DNA of 64,000 bases. Origin: Fallopia convolvulus (Eukaryota > Streptophyta > Magnoliopsida > Caryophyllales > Polygonaceae). Numbering within the stretch: position 1 is the first letter of the stretch; every line of letters starts with the position of its first letter. The notes beneath the pieces were generated by a model. It saw nothing but the letters and a program-made list of their open reading frames with translations, had not been told where the DNA came from and did not search any database. This document shows, piece by piece, positions 36,085-47,573 of this stretch. The DNA lies in assembly GCA_964016875.1 (NCBI GenBank), contig OZ024726.1:53561325-53625324 (forward strand). The letters are read 5' to 3'. The position numbers and the translations under genes are program-made.

Positions 36085-39000
36085 ACAAGCTCATGGAGGG
36101 TTACAAACATGAAGCTTGGAACGCAACTGAAGAAAACGAGCATTGCCAATAGCTTTGGTAAAAATGTCAGCAGTTTGATCATGAGCTCGAACATGACGAA
36201 CAACAAGAGAAACCATCTTCCACTTGTTCCCGAACAAAGTAGTAATCAATATTGATGTGCTTAGATCGCTGATGAAAAACTGGATTTGCAGACATATATG
36301 TAGCGCTCAAATTATCACATAAAATAATAGGAGGACGATGTAGGGGAGCCTGTAATTCATACAGAAGTTGCTGAATCCAAATTAACTCAGTGGAGGTGAA
36401 GGCAATAGATCTATATTCAGCTTCAGTGCTCGACTTGGCGACAACATGTTGTTTCTTGGAAGACCAGCTAATGAGATTGCCACCATAATAAATAGCAAAA
36501 CCGTGATGAGATCGACAATCATCACCATCAGAAGCCCAACCAGCATCACAATAGGCAACCAGGCGATCATCAGTAGGAGGTCAAATGATCAAGCCGTGTG
36601 TAAGAGACCCTTTCAAATACCGTAAAATACGCTTAACAGCAGACCAATGAGACTCAGTAGGCTCATGCATATACTGACAAACTCGATTAACCGCATAAGA
36701 AATCTCAAGGCGAGTAATTGTAGCATACTGTAATGCACCAACGATATTGCGATAAAGAGAAGGGTCAGATAAAGGTTCACATGAGCGTTGTAAACGAGAT
36801 GTTGGTTCAGCAGGAGAAGCTATCGGCTTAGCATCACACAACTTACTGCGTTCTAGGAGATCTCTGATATATTTCTGTTGAGACAGAATAAAGCAATCAC
36901 GTTGACGAGTCACTTCAAGACCAAGAAAATAATGAAGCTCGCCAAGATCTCGTAAGGAAAAAGTGCGATTCAACAGATGAATAAATTGATCAATTTCTGT
37001 CACAACTGAGCCAGTAATCAAAAGATCATCCACATAAATGAGAATATAGATGACCGATTTGCCATGTCGTCGAACAAACAGAGAGGTATCTGAACGACAC
37101 GAACGAAATCCGTGAAGTAATAAAAACTGGCGCAATTTAGTGAACCAAGCCCGGGGAGCCTGTTTAAGACCATACAAAGCTTTCCGTAGCAAACAAACAT
37201 GATTTGGCCGAGAGGCATCAACAAAGCCCGGAGGTTGAGCCATATAAACCTGCTCAGAGACATCTCCATTGAGAAATGCATTGTTAATATCATCCTGTCG
37301 AATTGGCCAAGAATGTTGTAGAGCAATAGATAAAACAATCCGAATAGTAGTAGGCTTAATAACCGGGCTAAAGGTGTCAAAATAATCGATACCCTCGTCC
37401 TGATTATATCCCTTTGCAACCAATCTTGCCTTGTAACGCTCAACAGAACCATCAACCTTCCGTTTAATCCTGTACACCCACTTACATCCAACAATGTTAG
37501 AATTACAAGGGCGAGGGACAATTGTCCAAGTCCCATTACGTAAAAGGGCATCATATTCATTTTGCATAGCATTCTGCCATTCAGGAAATTTAGAGGCTTG
37601 GCTAAAAGTTTTGGGTTCAGGGTAAGAATCAATGGAAATAGGTAAGGGGGTGTTTTGTGGAGGAAAAGATTTTAGGCTTGAGGCTGTTTGTTTTAGAGCG
37701 AGTAACCATCTGATGGGCAGTATTTTCAACTGGTCGAAAATAAGATGGGACAGAAGAAGAAGGAAGAGGAGAGGACATACCTGTGTCAGTAGAGGAGGCC
37801 GAGGCTGAAGCACCATCCAAAGGCCGAGAAGATGAATGATCAACTTGATTTTGGTCATGTGTTTGAGTAGGTGAGGGCGAAGAGAGGGGTTGCATGGTTG
37901 AAATTGGGGACGTTGGAGTTGCAGGTGGTGAATTGGAGGGAATATTGGCCGTGATGCATGGTGAAGGCGGTGCCGGTGGTAACGGCTAAGGTGGGGACGG
38001 TGGTGATGGCGATGGCAAGGGAGAAGCAACAAGTTGTAGGAGTGAGGTTGGCGGTTCAATGAGTATTTTGTGCAAGGTATCGGGATTTTGAGCATGTAAT
38101 GTGTATGGAAAAGAAGTCTCATAAAAAATGACATGACGCGCAATATAAACTCGATTTGTGGGAACATTAAGACAAAGATAACCTTTATGTTTGGAGCTAT
38201 AACCAATAAATATGCAAGGAGATGATCGAAACTCAAGTTTGTTGGATGTATATGGACGAAGAAAAAGATAACAAAGACAACCAAAGCTCTTCAGAAATTG
38301 GTAATCGGAAACTTTATTATACAGAACTTCAAAAGGGGATTTGAATTGGAGAATGGAAGTTAAAGTTCTGTAATGTAAATAGACTGCACTATGAAACGCA
38401 TGTTCCCAGAATAAAGGAGGCATTTTTGAATGAGAGAGAAGTGCCAAACCTTTTTCGACAATGGTACGATGTCGACGTTCTGCCGCACCATTTTGGGATT
38501 GAGTATGAGGGCAAGAAACTCTATGAAGAATACCCTGAGATTGAAGAAATTGAGAAACGGTTCTGTATTCACCCCCCAATCAGATTGGAATTGCTTGATT
38601 TTGGTTGAAAATTGAGTTTCAACCATGAATTTAAATAGCTGAAAGGTGTGTAATACCTGTGATTTTTGGGACAAGAAATAAATCCATACAAACTTGGTGC
38701 AGTCATCAACAAAAATTAAGAAATATGTATTGCCATTAAACGAAGTAACCGGGGCAGGACCCCAAACATCTGAATAAACTAACTCAAAAGGAGATGAACT
38801 GGAAATATGACGACTAGGAAGAGAAAGTCGATGACTTTTCCCTAATTGACAAGACTCACAAACGGGTTTTAAATTGTTTAAAGAGACACGTAATTGAAAT
38901 CTAGACACTAAACGACGAAGGACAAACTCATGAGGGTGACCAAAGCACTCATGCCAGATTTGAAGAGTGGTCTTCTCTCCAATATATGCTCGAGGTGGTT

Positions 39001-39439
39001 GAACAGGGGGCAGCCGAGGGGTAAACAAGTGATACAGTCCATTCTCAACGTTTCCTTTGAGGAGTGTTCGCCCCAGCTTGTCCTTCACATAACAACATGT
39101 AGGATAAAAAACCATATAAGCATCATTATCTTTGGTCAATTGAGAAACGCTAAGTAAGTTTTTCTTAATATGAGGAACAAAAAGAATATTATGAAGTTGA
39201 ACAGGTTTAGGATAGGCAGGTAATGAAGTTTTGCCCAAATGCGTAATAGGAAGAGACATACCGTTGCCTACTTGCAATCCATCATTGCCAGTGTAATCAG
39301 AGTGCACAGAAAGATTACCGAAATTAGAAGTCACGTGATTAGTGGAACCGGAATCAAAACACCAATTTGGGTCCACCAAAGCGGAAGGCTGTTGACCTAA
39401 AAAATAGGTCTGACGAGGCGGCGCAAATGGATGATTCAA
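36085..39439 (-). pseudogene. copia-1 pol region (protease, integrase, RT, RNase H), broken
   Basis: Read leftward. The protease motif is WCFDSGSTNH. The integrase has an HHCC zinc site (WHECFGHP ... CESCQLGK), then VYSDVWGP and the NGAAERRH block holding its Glu. The RT has YKARLVAKGYNQ, the NNAFLNGDV block and YVDDLLITG with both Asp. RNase H begins beyond a stop near 36580 with a CDAGWASD motif. A frameshift breaks integrase near 38570. A stop near 37990 and frame changes around 37630-37900 separate integrase from RT. The catalytic motifs are mostly intact, but no single frame spans the polyprotein. It acted in reverse transcription and integration of the element. Confidence 0.9.
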
Positions 39440-39649
39440 TTAAGAATATTGTTGTTGTTGATTAGAGTAATAAGACTGCGAAATTCCATCGCTGGTGTAG
39501 GAGCCGCCACCACGACCTCCACGACCGCCGCGACCACCGCCTTTGTTTCCGCGACCGCCTCCTCTACTGTTGTAGTTCAGATTTGTGGGCAGAAAATCAG
39601 ACAAATGCGCCCTTTGCCAGCAATTTATGGCTTCATGACCAGGTTATGG

Positions 39650-40240
39650 CTTAATGACCAGGTTTAGTAACTGCCAACAATTTATAGCAATTTATGCCTT
39701 TCTTGAGATTTTGCAACTGTTGCTTGAGGTGCATAGATCGAGCACGAGTTTGAGCGAAAAACATACGATCAAGTATTCCCCATGCCTCAGCAGTAGTGTT
39801 GGCCCTGGCGACATGAGCCAAAAGCGGTGTAGAAAGCATGGAACGAATCCACAACAGGATAAAGCGGTCCTTTTGTGTCCACGCACTGAAGTCCGGATTT
39901 GGAATGAGAGGTGCTGTAGAGCCAGCGACAACTGGTAACGACGCAGGCGGTGCACTCCCGGGATTGAGAAAACTGTCGATATTGTAAGCTTCAAGGGAGG
40001 ATTTGATAGTATGCCTCCATAAGGTATAGTTGTTTCTATCAAGTTTGATGTTGAGATTGGGAAATTGAAGAGTCATGTTTGGCGAGCCAATGGCCGCCAT
40101 TAGAAGATTGTTGTTGCTCTTCGGATCGGTGGTAGAAGACAGAACAGTGCCATCAGTTGGTAGAATGGTGCCATCAGTCGGCAGAACAGTACCATCGGTC
40201 GGAGTTTTGTTTCCATCGGTCATGGTTACAGTGTAGGGTC
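39650..40240 (-). pseudogene. copia-1 gag region
   Basis: The frame starts within a Thr/Asp-rich segment that repeats LPTDGT three times, followed by the copia gag core (LNIKLDRNNYTLWRHTIKSS and a DRFILLWIRSML / EAWGILDRMF block). It ends at a stop near 39650 before any zinc knuckle. A Gly/Arg-rich tail (RGGGRGNKGGGRGGR) continues downstream in another reading near 39480-39570. Capsid role by homology only. Confidence 0.82.
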
Positions 40241-40270
40241 TTGAGGGCGGAAGTAGGATCGTTAAAAGAA

Positions 40271-40282
40271 GCTCTGATACCA
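40271..40282 (-). other. Primer binding site of copia-1
   Basis: TGGTATCAGAGC on the minus strand, the standard plant site complementary to the 3' end of initiator Met-tRNA. It begins immediately after the 5' LTR with no spacer base. Confidence 0.92.
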
Positions 40283-40438
40283 TATAATTGTGTGAAAGAT
40301 TCTTGCTTTCTATTGAATTATGGAAAGGTATTTATACAAGTGTTCTTGTAACCCTAGCGATCTTATCTTTCTAGAGATACAATATAAATAATAACAAGAT
40401 ATGAAAAATATGTTACAAAGATATGATATATCCTAATA
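40283..40438 (-). repeat. 5' LTR of copia-1
   Basis: 156 bp, partner of 35915-36070. It is flanked on the outside by TCTAC and on the inside by the primer site. Confidence 0.95.
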
Positions 40439-40504
40439 TCTACCAAGTCATTTTTGTTATTATTATCATTATTAAACTAAAAAGGATTAAAAATAATAAA
40501 TTTG

Positions 40505-40538
40505 TTTAACTCGTGCTACGCACGGGTGCTACCTCTAG
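40505..40538 (+). mobile_element. Isolated Helitron 3' end
   Basis: CTCGTGCTACGCACGGG forms a CGTGC/GCACG hairpin (40512-40524), with CTAG at 40535-40538 followed by host T. Copia-1 lies just to its left, so the Helitron body may be the DNA that copia-1 entered. No 5' TC end was fixed. Confidence 0.6.
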
Positions 40539-40974
40539 TATGAATAAAAATTAGTTTTTTGAAATATGAGGTGAGACCACAATCGTTTAGGAGACTTGAA
40601 AGATCTACATATATATAATCAACACAGATAATAAAAACTATATTTTTAAATATTTAATTGGAATAAAAAATACTAACAAAAATAAACTTGTCTAATCATT
40701 GAATCGTCACATTTCATCCCCGTGTCATCCTTCATATTTCATCTTCCCACCCAAAAAAATTCCTCAAATCAAATGGCGATCTGATCAATGAAAAACTCAA
40801 AACTTGTCTTCCTCAATTTTGATCTCAGTTTCAATCAATATCCATTACAAATTTTCCATCTCATCAATCCCAAATCTCTATTAAAGAATTTTTTTATTCC
40901 ATTTTGGGATCAAAAGAAACACTATGACATCAAATGTGTCTAGCTAGCCCATTGATGTTGATCTAGAGTGTCAT
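40539..40974. other. Spacer left of the ELF3-like remnant
   Basis: AT-rich; near 40900 a TTTTGGGATCAAAAGA word repeats within the remnant's own first codons (40990s), a small local duplication. No gene was seen. Confidence 0.4.
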
Positions 40975-41365
40975 ATGCCTCATCGAGGTAGACTTTGGGA
41001 TCAAAAGATTATGGAACCTTTATTTTCTAGAACACTTGTGAAGGCTGACATAAAAGGAGGGTCAAAGCAACCTTCTAGAAACAAAATGGCTCTTTATGAT
41101 GAGAGTGTCAAATATTTTAACAAAGGGCTTGCCAATGGATCAACAAATATAATGGCTCTTCATCCGAATGGTCATCCAGGTTCTTTAGGCCATGTAAGTT
41201 CCATTAAATCACATATGCTTATTTGAACATACATATTAAGACATTTTCTTTTTGTAGTTTATCCATTTTCTTGAAGACTACTTTAGCTTCGCGGTAAAAC
41301 AAGTGCTCGATTCATTGGATTCTTTTAGTGAAATAGAGAAGGTCATTCAATATATCGATCATTGA
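40975..41365 (+). pseudogene. ELF3-like N-terminal remnant
   Basis: Exon 40975-41193 (donor GTAAGT) reads MPHRGRLWDQKIMEPLFSR, then KGG and RNKMALYDES. This resembles the conserved N-terminal block of EARLY FLOWERING 3 (pattern EKI.EP.FPR......KGGP..PPRNKMALYE). An acceptor at 41257 joins in phase to 41258-41365 (FIHFLEDYFSFAV... ending IQYIDH, stop), whose origin I do not recognise. The model gives only 108 residues against roughly 700 for ELF3, a circadian evening-complex scaffold. It is either a decayed duplicate or a short ELF3-like gene; no other ELF3 block follows. Homology of the first exon is likely, function doubtful. Confidence 0.5.
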
Positions 41366-42410
41366 AAGAAACTACCCACTCTCAAATAGATCATTGGATT
41401 CTTTTTAATAAATTCAATTACTTTTTTTATTTTTTAATCTTCATTAGATGGCTAGTTATAAATTGGAAAAATTTTTCTTCTTTATATGTTATATAGATAG
41501 ATAGATAGATTATGCACTCTTTCTATCATCAATTGGTTTTGTGATAAAAAAAACCCATTGAATTATTATGAAATACCCTATTTATTTAGTTCTATTTGTT
41601 TTTTAAGCCTAATGCACATTAAGACATGTCCTATTCGTACCAAATTGCCCCTATTAAATTCATATTGGAAAATAATGAATGATGAATGTCTTAGTGTGTA
41701 TTAGAAGGATAAGTAGAACTCCGTTATAATCGTCAACTAGGTCCATCTCTCCATCTTCAATGTGGTATCAGAGCCGACGGTTCGACTTAGAAACTAGATG
41801 GGTTCGTCAGTTAAGTTTAATTTGCAATGAATTTATAATGAGATAATATTTTACTCTTTGGTAGATCGCCAATTTTTATCAAATTCTATCCTACACCCCA
41901 AGATTTCTGAAACAAGTTTTTTTTATTATCAATTATGATAATTCTTTTAAAGGTGTGTTTCACTTGTTGATGAAAAAATAGTTTTTGTGAAAAGTTAATT
42001 TTTGTGTCTCAAAAAATTAAAAAATAGAAAGAGTTGCACGAATTTTAAGAGTGCTAAAAGTAATTTTAGAAGAGAAGTGAGCATAACAAACTTTAATTTG
42101 GGCATCCTTACATTGAGATTCTCATTGCTTATACCATAGACCGATTTACATACTCAAAACATTAAAATGATAGTCTTAACATATATTATAGCAGTCGTCA
42201 CTTTTCCCACTTTACTCGGATTTTATTTAAACAAATTGAAACAACGGTATTATTTATAATATTAATTCATATTCCAACAAAAAAACATTGTTGTGAGTGG
42301 TCTAAGTAATATTAATTTCTATGAATATTTTTTAGATTTATTTTTTAATTGAAACTATTCGAGTTTAGTAATAGAAAAATATACATTCATGATATCACTT
42401 GCCTAATCTC
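41366..42410. other. Spacer with GATA microsatellite
   Basis: AT-rich, holding an ATAGATAGATAGATAGAT run near 41491-41510. No gene was seen. Confidence 0.45.
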
Positions 42411-42413
42411 TTA

Positions 42414-42800
42414 GGCTCCGTTCGGCAAAACTTATTTGATTGCTTATAAGTATCAGTTGCTTATCTGAAAAAAATAAACATTTTTATACATGTTCGACAA
42501 TACTTACTTATTTGAAATAAGGTACTTATTTTCGATACTTATCTGCTGAAAAAATAATCAACATCTCCCGACCTTATTTCAAACAAGCTAACTTACCTAC
42601 CAAAATATAAGTAAGTGAGATCCATTTAAAATTACTTTTCACCTTTTTACACCTTTTGTTTATGATATCGGTAATTCAGTTTACCGAACACATCCGAATT
42701 ATTTGAAAAAATAAGTTACTGATATCAGCATCAGCAACCACAAGTACTAGTATCATCATCGACATCAACACCGATAAGTACCAATTTGCTGAACGGAGCC
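42414..42800. mobile_element. PIF/Harbinger (Tourist-type) MITE
   Basis: A 387-bp element. The left end is GGCTCCGTTCGGCAAA and the right end, read inward, is GGCTCCGTTCAGCAAA, a 16-bp inverted repeat with one mismatch. TTA stands on both sides (42411-42413 and 42801-42803), the 3-bp duplication typical of the superfamily. It is non-coding, with internal TACTTAT words in both orientations. Confidence 0.9.
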
Positions 42801-42803
42801 TTA

Positions 42804-43201
42804 ATAGTGAATACACCATTTTTGTTTTTAGTTACTTATTTTATTCTATGACTTAGGGTAAAAATTATGATTACCATAAAATGTTTATCTATAATTTATT
42901 GCTTTAAAAAGATGTTAACGTTTTAATACTAATCTCGTGTTTAATGAAGAAATACCATACTATTAGCTTATAAATATTTTTAAATATTTTCTCTACTATA
43001 AAACATAAAATATACAACGTATTCTATTTTGGTTTCTTCATCATCATCCACTATCATATTTTTTAACTAGACTTTTTTTTTAATTGATATCGTCTTTGTT
43101 AAAGTTATAATTTATAAATATTATTTTTGAAATCCAAAAACAGGTATTATTTCGTCACAAGTTCTTTGTTAATTTCTTTTTATGGTATCATACACATTTT
43201 G
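42804..43201. other. AT-rich spacer before copia-2
   Basis: No gene, paired repeat or RNA signature was recognised. Confidence 0.45.
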
Positions 43202-43206
43202 CAAAT

Positions 43207-43580
43207 TGTTATGAAATGATTATAAAAGCAAGACCACTTTATCTTTTGGAAAGAACACTTAAACAAACTTTATGATAACTTTTAGATCATTAGAAGAGAG
43301 GGAGGGAGAGTAAGAACTTTAGAGAGTGTATTTCTTACTCTACTTTGGTGAAAATTTTACAATGGATGATGGCCATATTTATAGGCCAAGAGTGGGGTAA
43401 AACTTTGGTAAATCTCCATGATTTATGCATGGAAATAAGGAGGTGAAGAAGGTGAATAATTCACCTTGCACAATTTTCCTCCATTATACACTTGTTCATA
43501 CATAATATGTGTAATACATGTGTGTGTAAATAGATAACTTGTAGTGTGATAATGTGGACTAAATTTTGGACTTCATAACA
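43207..43580 (-). repeat. 3' LTR of copia-2
   Basis: 374 bp, TG...CA ends on a terminal palindrome TGTTATGAA/TTCATAACA, preceded outside by CAAAT. Confidence 0.96.
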
Positions 43581-43589
43581 CTCCCCCTT
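43581..43589 (-). other. Polypurine tract of copia-2
   Basis: AAGGGGGAG on the minus strand directly before the 3' LTR. Confidence 0.85.
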
Positions 43590-43825
43590 GAATATTCACC
43601 TTCTTTTCATGGAGTAGGATATGGGTAGACGTTGCCTCATTAAAAACCTTGTCAGGAAAAACCCAGTGGGATAAAAACCTGAACGAAGGGAAAAAGAGTG
43701 CAACCATTGATCCCATTGTACGCCTTGATGCTGCCTCATTAAAAACCTTGTCAAGCAAAACCCATTGGGATAAAAACTTGATCGAAGGGAAAAAGAGTGC
43801 AACGCGTATGATACTCCCCCTGACT

Positions 43826-46800
43826 TCAACATATGTCTCGAAGTCTGCACATTCCAATTCTGGATACCAGTTCTCCAAATTTCTTGGGAATTAATGACTT
43901 TGTGAACAAGTCAGCCAAATTGTCATTTGATCGAATTTGTTGGATGTCCACTTCACCAGCTTCTTCCAATTCACGAGTGGAGAAGAATTTTGGAGATATG
44001 TGCTTTGTTCGGTCTCCTTTGATGTAGCCCTTCTTCATCTGAGCAACGCATGCTGAGTTATCCTCATATAATATTGTTGGATCATCAGTCATTGGTTTCA
44101 TTCCACTTTCTTTCTGGATGAATTGAATCATTGCTCGAAGGGACACACATTCTCTTCCTGCCTCATATAGTGCAATCAATTCTGCTTGATTTGATGATGT
44201 GGCAGTCACAGTCTGCTTCGTTGATCTCCAAGAGATGGCAGTGCCTCCGTATGTGAACACATAGCCATTTTGAGATTTGGCTTTGTGTGGGTCAGACAAG
44301 TACCCTGCATCTGCATATCCAATTAAGGTCGTATCCCTTTGGTTACGATAATACAACCCAAGATCATGTGTGCCTCGGAGATAGCGGAATACATGTTTGA
44401 TCCCGTTCCAATGCCTCCTTGTGGGTGCAGTGCTATACCTGGACAACAAATTTACTGCAAAAGCAATATCTGGTCTTGTATTGTTAGTTAAGTACATTAA
44501 AGCACCAATTGCACTTAAATATGGTACCTCAGGACCAAGAACCTCTTCGTCCTCTTCTCGGGGACGAAATTGATCCTTTTCTACATTGAGGGATCGAACT
44601 TCCATTGGAGAGCTCAAAGGGTGTGCTTTGTCCATGTAAAATCTCTTAAGAACTTTCTCGGTGTAATTAGACTGATGGATAAAGATTCCATCCCTTAAGT
44701 GCTCAATTTGTAAGCCAAGACAAAGCTTTGTTTGTCCGAGATCTTTCATCTCGAATTCTTTCATCAAATATTTCGCAGTATCTTGAAGCTCATTTGGAGT
44801 TCCGACGATGTTTAAATCGTCAACATAAACTGCGATAATAGCGAATCCCTTTTCGGATCGCTTGATGAAAACACATGGACAAACGGTGTCGTTCTTGTAT
44901 CCCTCTTTCATGAGGTATTCACTGAGGCGATTGTACCACATTCGTCCAGATTGTTTTAGCCCATACAATGACCTCCTCAATTTTATGGAAAACATTTCTC
45001 AAGGTCCACAATTATTGGCCTCAGGCAGCTTGAGTCCTTCGGGGACTCTCATGTAGATGTCTGTATCAAGTGATCCATATAAATATGCTGTAACGACATC
45101 CATGAGGCGCATTTGTAACCTTTCAAAGACAGTCAGTCCAATTAAGAATCTCAACGTAGTTGCATCAACTACTGGAGAGTATGTTTCTTCATAATCAATT
45201 CCATGGATCTGAGAAAAAACCTTGTGCTACAAGCCTTGCTTTATACCTTACAATTTCGTTTTTCTCATTTCTTTTACGTACAAAGACCCATTTATAGCCG
45301 ACTGGTTTCACACCATTTGGTGTATGAACTACTGGTCCAAAGACCTCTCGCTTTTCAAGCGATTTTAGTTCTGCCTGAATAGCCTCTTTCCATTTTGGCC
45401 AATCATTTCTTCGTCGACATTCATCGACCGATTTTGTCTCAAAATCATCATCTTCAATTACAATATTACTAGCCACTGAGTAGGCAAATATATCATCGAC
45501 AATTACATCTTTTCGGTTCCATTGTGTGCATGTGGACACATAGTTTATGGAAATCTCAAAATTGTCGATATCATTATTCTTGTCTAGAATATCATCCTCT
45601 GTTGAGGTATTCTCATTTTCAATATCTTTGCCTTTACCATCATTCTCATGATCCATTGTGGCTTCTCCTGCTATACCCTTTTGGCTTCTTGCCTTTCTCG
45701 GTTTCAAATCTTTTGAGCCTAATGGTCTACCACGCTTTCGGCGTGTTGTAGACTCGCTTGCGATGGATGCATCTGGCAATCCATTGGGTATTTCAATTCT
45801 TGCTGGAGCATTTGCTGCAGGTATATGTGATTTAGTTACCTTCTGTGTATCAGTAAATGCATCTGGTAACTGATTTGCTACATTTTGCAAATGAATGATC
45901 CGTTGTACTTCTTGTTCACACATTTTTGTTCTTGGATCAAGATGGGATAATGCAGTTGCATTCCATGTGATTTCTTTCACATGTGGGTCCCCATTTTTCT
46001 TTTCTCCCCCTAAGGCTGGGAATGTATTTTCATCAAAATGGCAATCAACAAATCTAGCTGTAAATAAATCACCAGTTGTTGGTTCAAGATATTTGATTAT
46101 CGAGGGAGACTCAAAACCAACATAAATTCCCAATCTCCTTTGGGGTCCCATCTTTGTGCGCTGAGGTGGAGCAATAGGGACATAAACCGCACATCCAAAT
46201 ATTTTTAGATGTGAAATATTTGGCTCCTTACCGGACACAAGTTGCATAGGGGAATGTTCATGGTTTGCACTTGGCCTTAATCGAATTAAGGTTGCTGCAT
46301 GTAATATTGCATGTCCCCATGCCGATGGTGGTAATTTTGATTTCATCAATAATGGTCTGGCAATTAATTGCAATCGCTTTATCAATGATTCAGCAAGACC
46401 ATTTTGTGTGTGAACATGAGCCACTAGATGCTCTATATCAAGCCCAATTGACATACAATAGTCATTGAATGTTTGAGATGTAAATTCTCCTGCATTATCG
46501 AGCAGGATTTTCTTTATTGTATAATCCGGAAATTGGGCCCTCAATCGGATTATTTGGGCAAGGAGTTTAGCAAATGCAACATTTCTTGTTGATAGTAGGC
46601 TCACATGTGACCAACGTGTAGATGCATCAATTAGCACCATAAAGTATCGGAATGGTCCACATGGTGGAGCAATTGGCCCACATATATCTCCTTGGATTCT
46701 TTCTAAGAATGCAGGATTTTCACTTGCAATCTTGTTTTTAGAAGGCCTGATAATTAGCTTTCCAAGTGAGCAAGCAGTGCAATTAAAATCACTGGACGGA

Positions 46801-47369
46801 AGAACCTTAATGTTCTTTAATGTATGTCCAAGTGAGCTCTTTATGATTTTGTGCATCATTACTGCCCCTGGATGACCCAATCGATCATGCCATAATGTGA
46901 ATGTAGTTTGGTCATATGACCTTTTGTTAAACATTGCATTGACCTCAAACGGATAAATGTATGTATGATATAATCCGGAGGTTTGCGTTGGCATCCTTTC
47001 GAGAATCTGTTTGTGGCCAGATTCGTGTTTTATGATGCACAAGTATTCTTTCCCATTTTCATTCATGGTTTCCATATGAAACCCATTTAGACGCACATCT
47101 TTAAAGCTTAGCAAATTTCTTCGAGATTTACTCGAATATAGTGCGTCATTTATTACTAGCTTTGTTCCCTTTGGGAGTAGAATGACAGCTCTTCCAGAGC
47201 CTTCGATGAGTTTTGACACACCGGATATTGTAGTGACATTGCCTTCAAAGGCTCTTAATTGAGTAAAGTGTTCTTTACTCCTCAAGATGGTGTGTGTTGT
47301 CGCACTGTCCAAAAGACATTGCTCCTTCCCATCGGGTTTCACTTTAGGTAAGTCCATGTTTTCTATCAA
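43826..47369 (-). pseudogene. copia-2 pol region, nearly intact but broken
   Basis: The first frame, 47369-45195, holds the protease motif CLLDSATTH, an HHCC integrase site (LWHDRLGHP ... CTACSLGK), the integrase blocks GDICGPI, LLDNAGEF and TQNGLAES, and the start of RT (YKWVFVRKRNEKNEIVRYKA). The rest of RT and RNase H lie in 44995-43826 (RSLYGLKQSGRMWYNRL, YVDDLNIVG, GYADAGYLSDP, NLADLFTKSL). Two lesions separate them: a single-base length change in a T-run near 45205-45215, and a TGA just before 44995. All active-site residues I can see are conserved. Enzymes of element replication; currently not translatable as one polyprotein. Confidence 0.93.
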
Positions 47370-47573
47370 TATAAAGAAAAAGGAGAATTAAGGCATTAAT
47401 AAAAGTTTCATATATTATACAAGGATAAACATATTATACAAGTTCTATTATACAAAGCCTATTACACAAATCCTTACGAGATAAAGGTTAAAGCATGGGA
47501 TATAAAAGACATTGCAAGTATTATAAAATAGCATGGGAGATAGTAGAGATATTTAGGGGCTCGTGCTTTTCAT

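Larger units (their letters stand above)
35915..40438 (-). mobile_element. Ty1/copia retrotransposon with TA...TA LTR ends (copia-1)
   Basis: A 4524-bp element bounded by two 156-bp LTRs that differ at two positions, with a perfect TCTAC target duplication (35910-35914 and 40439-40443). The LTR reads TATTAGG...AATTATA rather than TG...CA. The primer site directly abuts the 5' LTR, and a 14-G tract abuts the 3' LTR. The internal order is gag, protease, integrase, reverse transcriptase, RNase H, the copia arrangement. The coding region is broken by frameshifts and stops although the LTRs are almost identical. It is a fairly recent insertion that is no longer autonomous. Confidence 0.95.

Noticed and set aside
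36055..40351. Plus-strand frames inside copia-1
   Set aside because: Antisense shadows of the gag-pol sequence.
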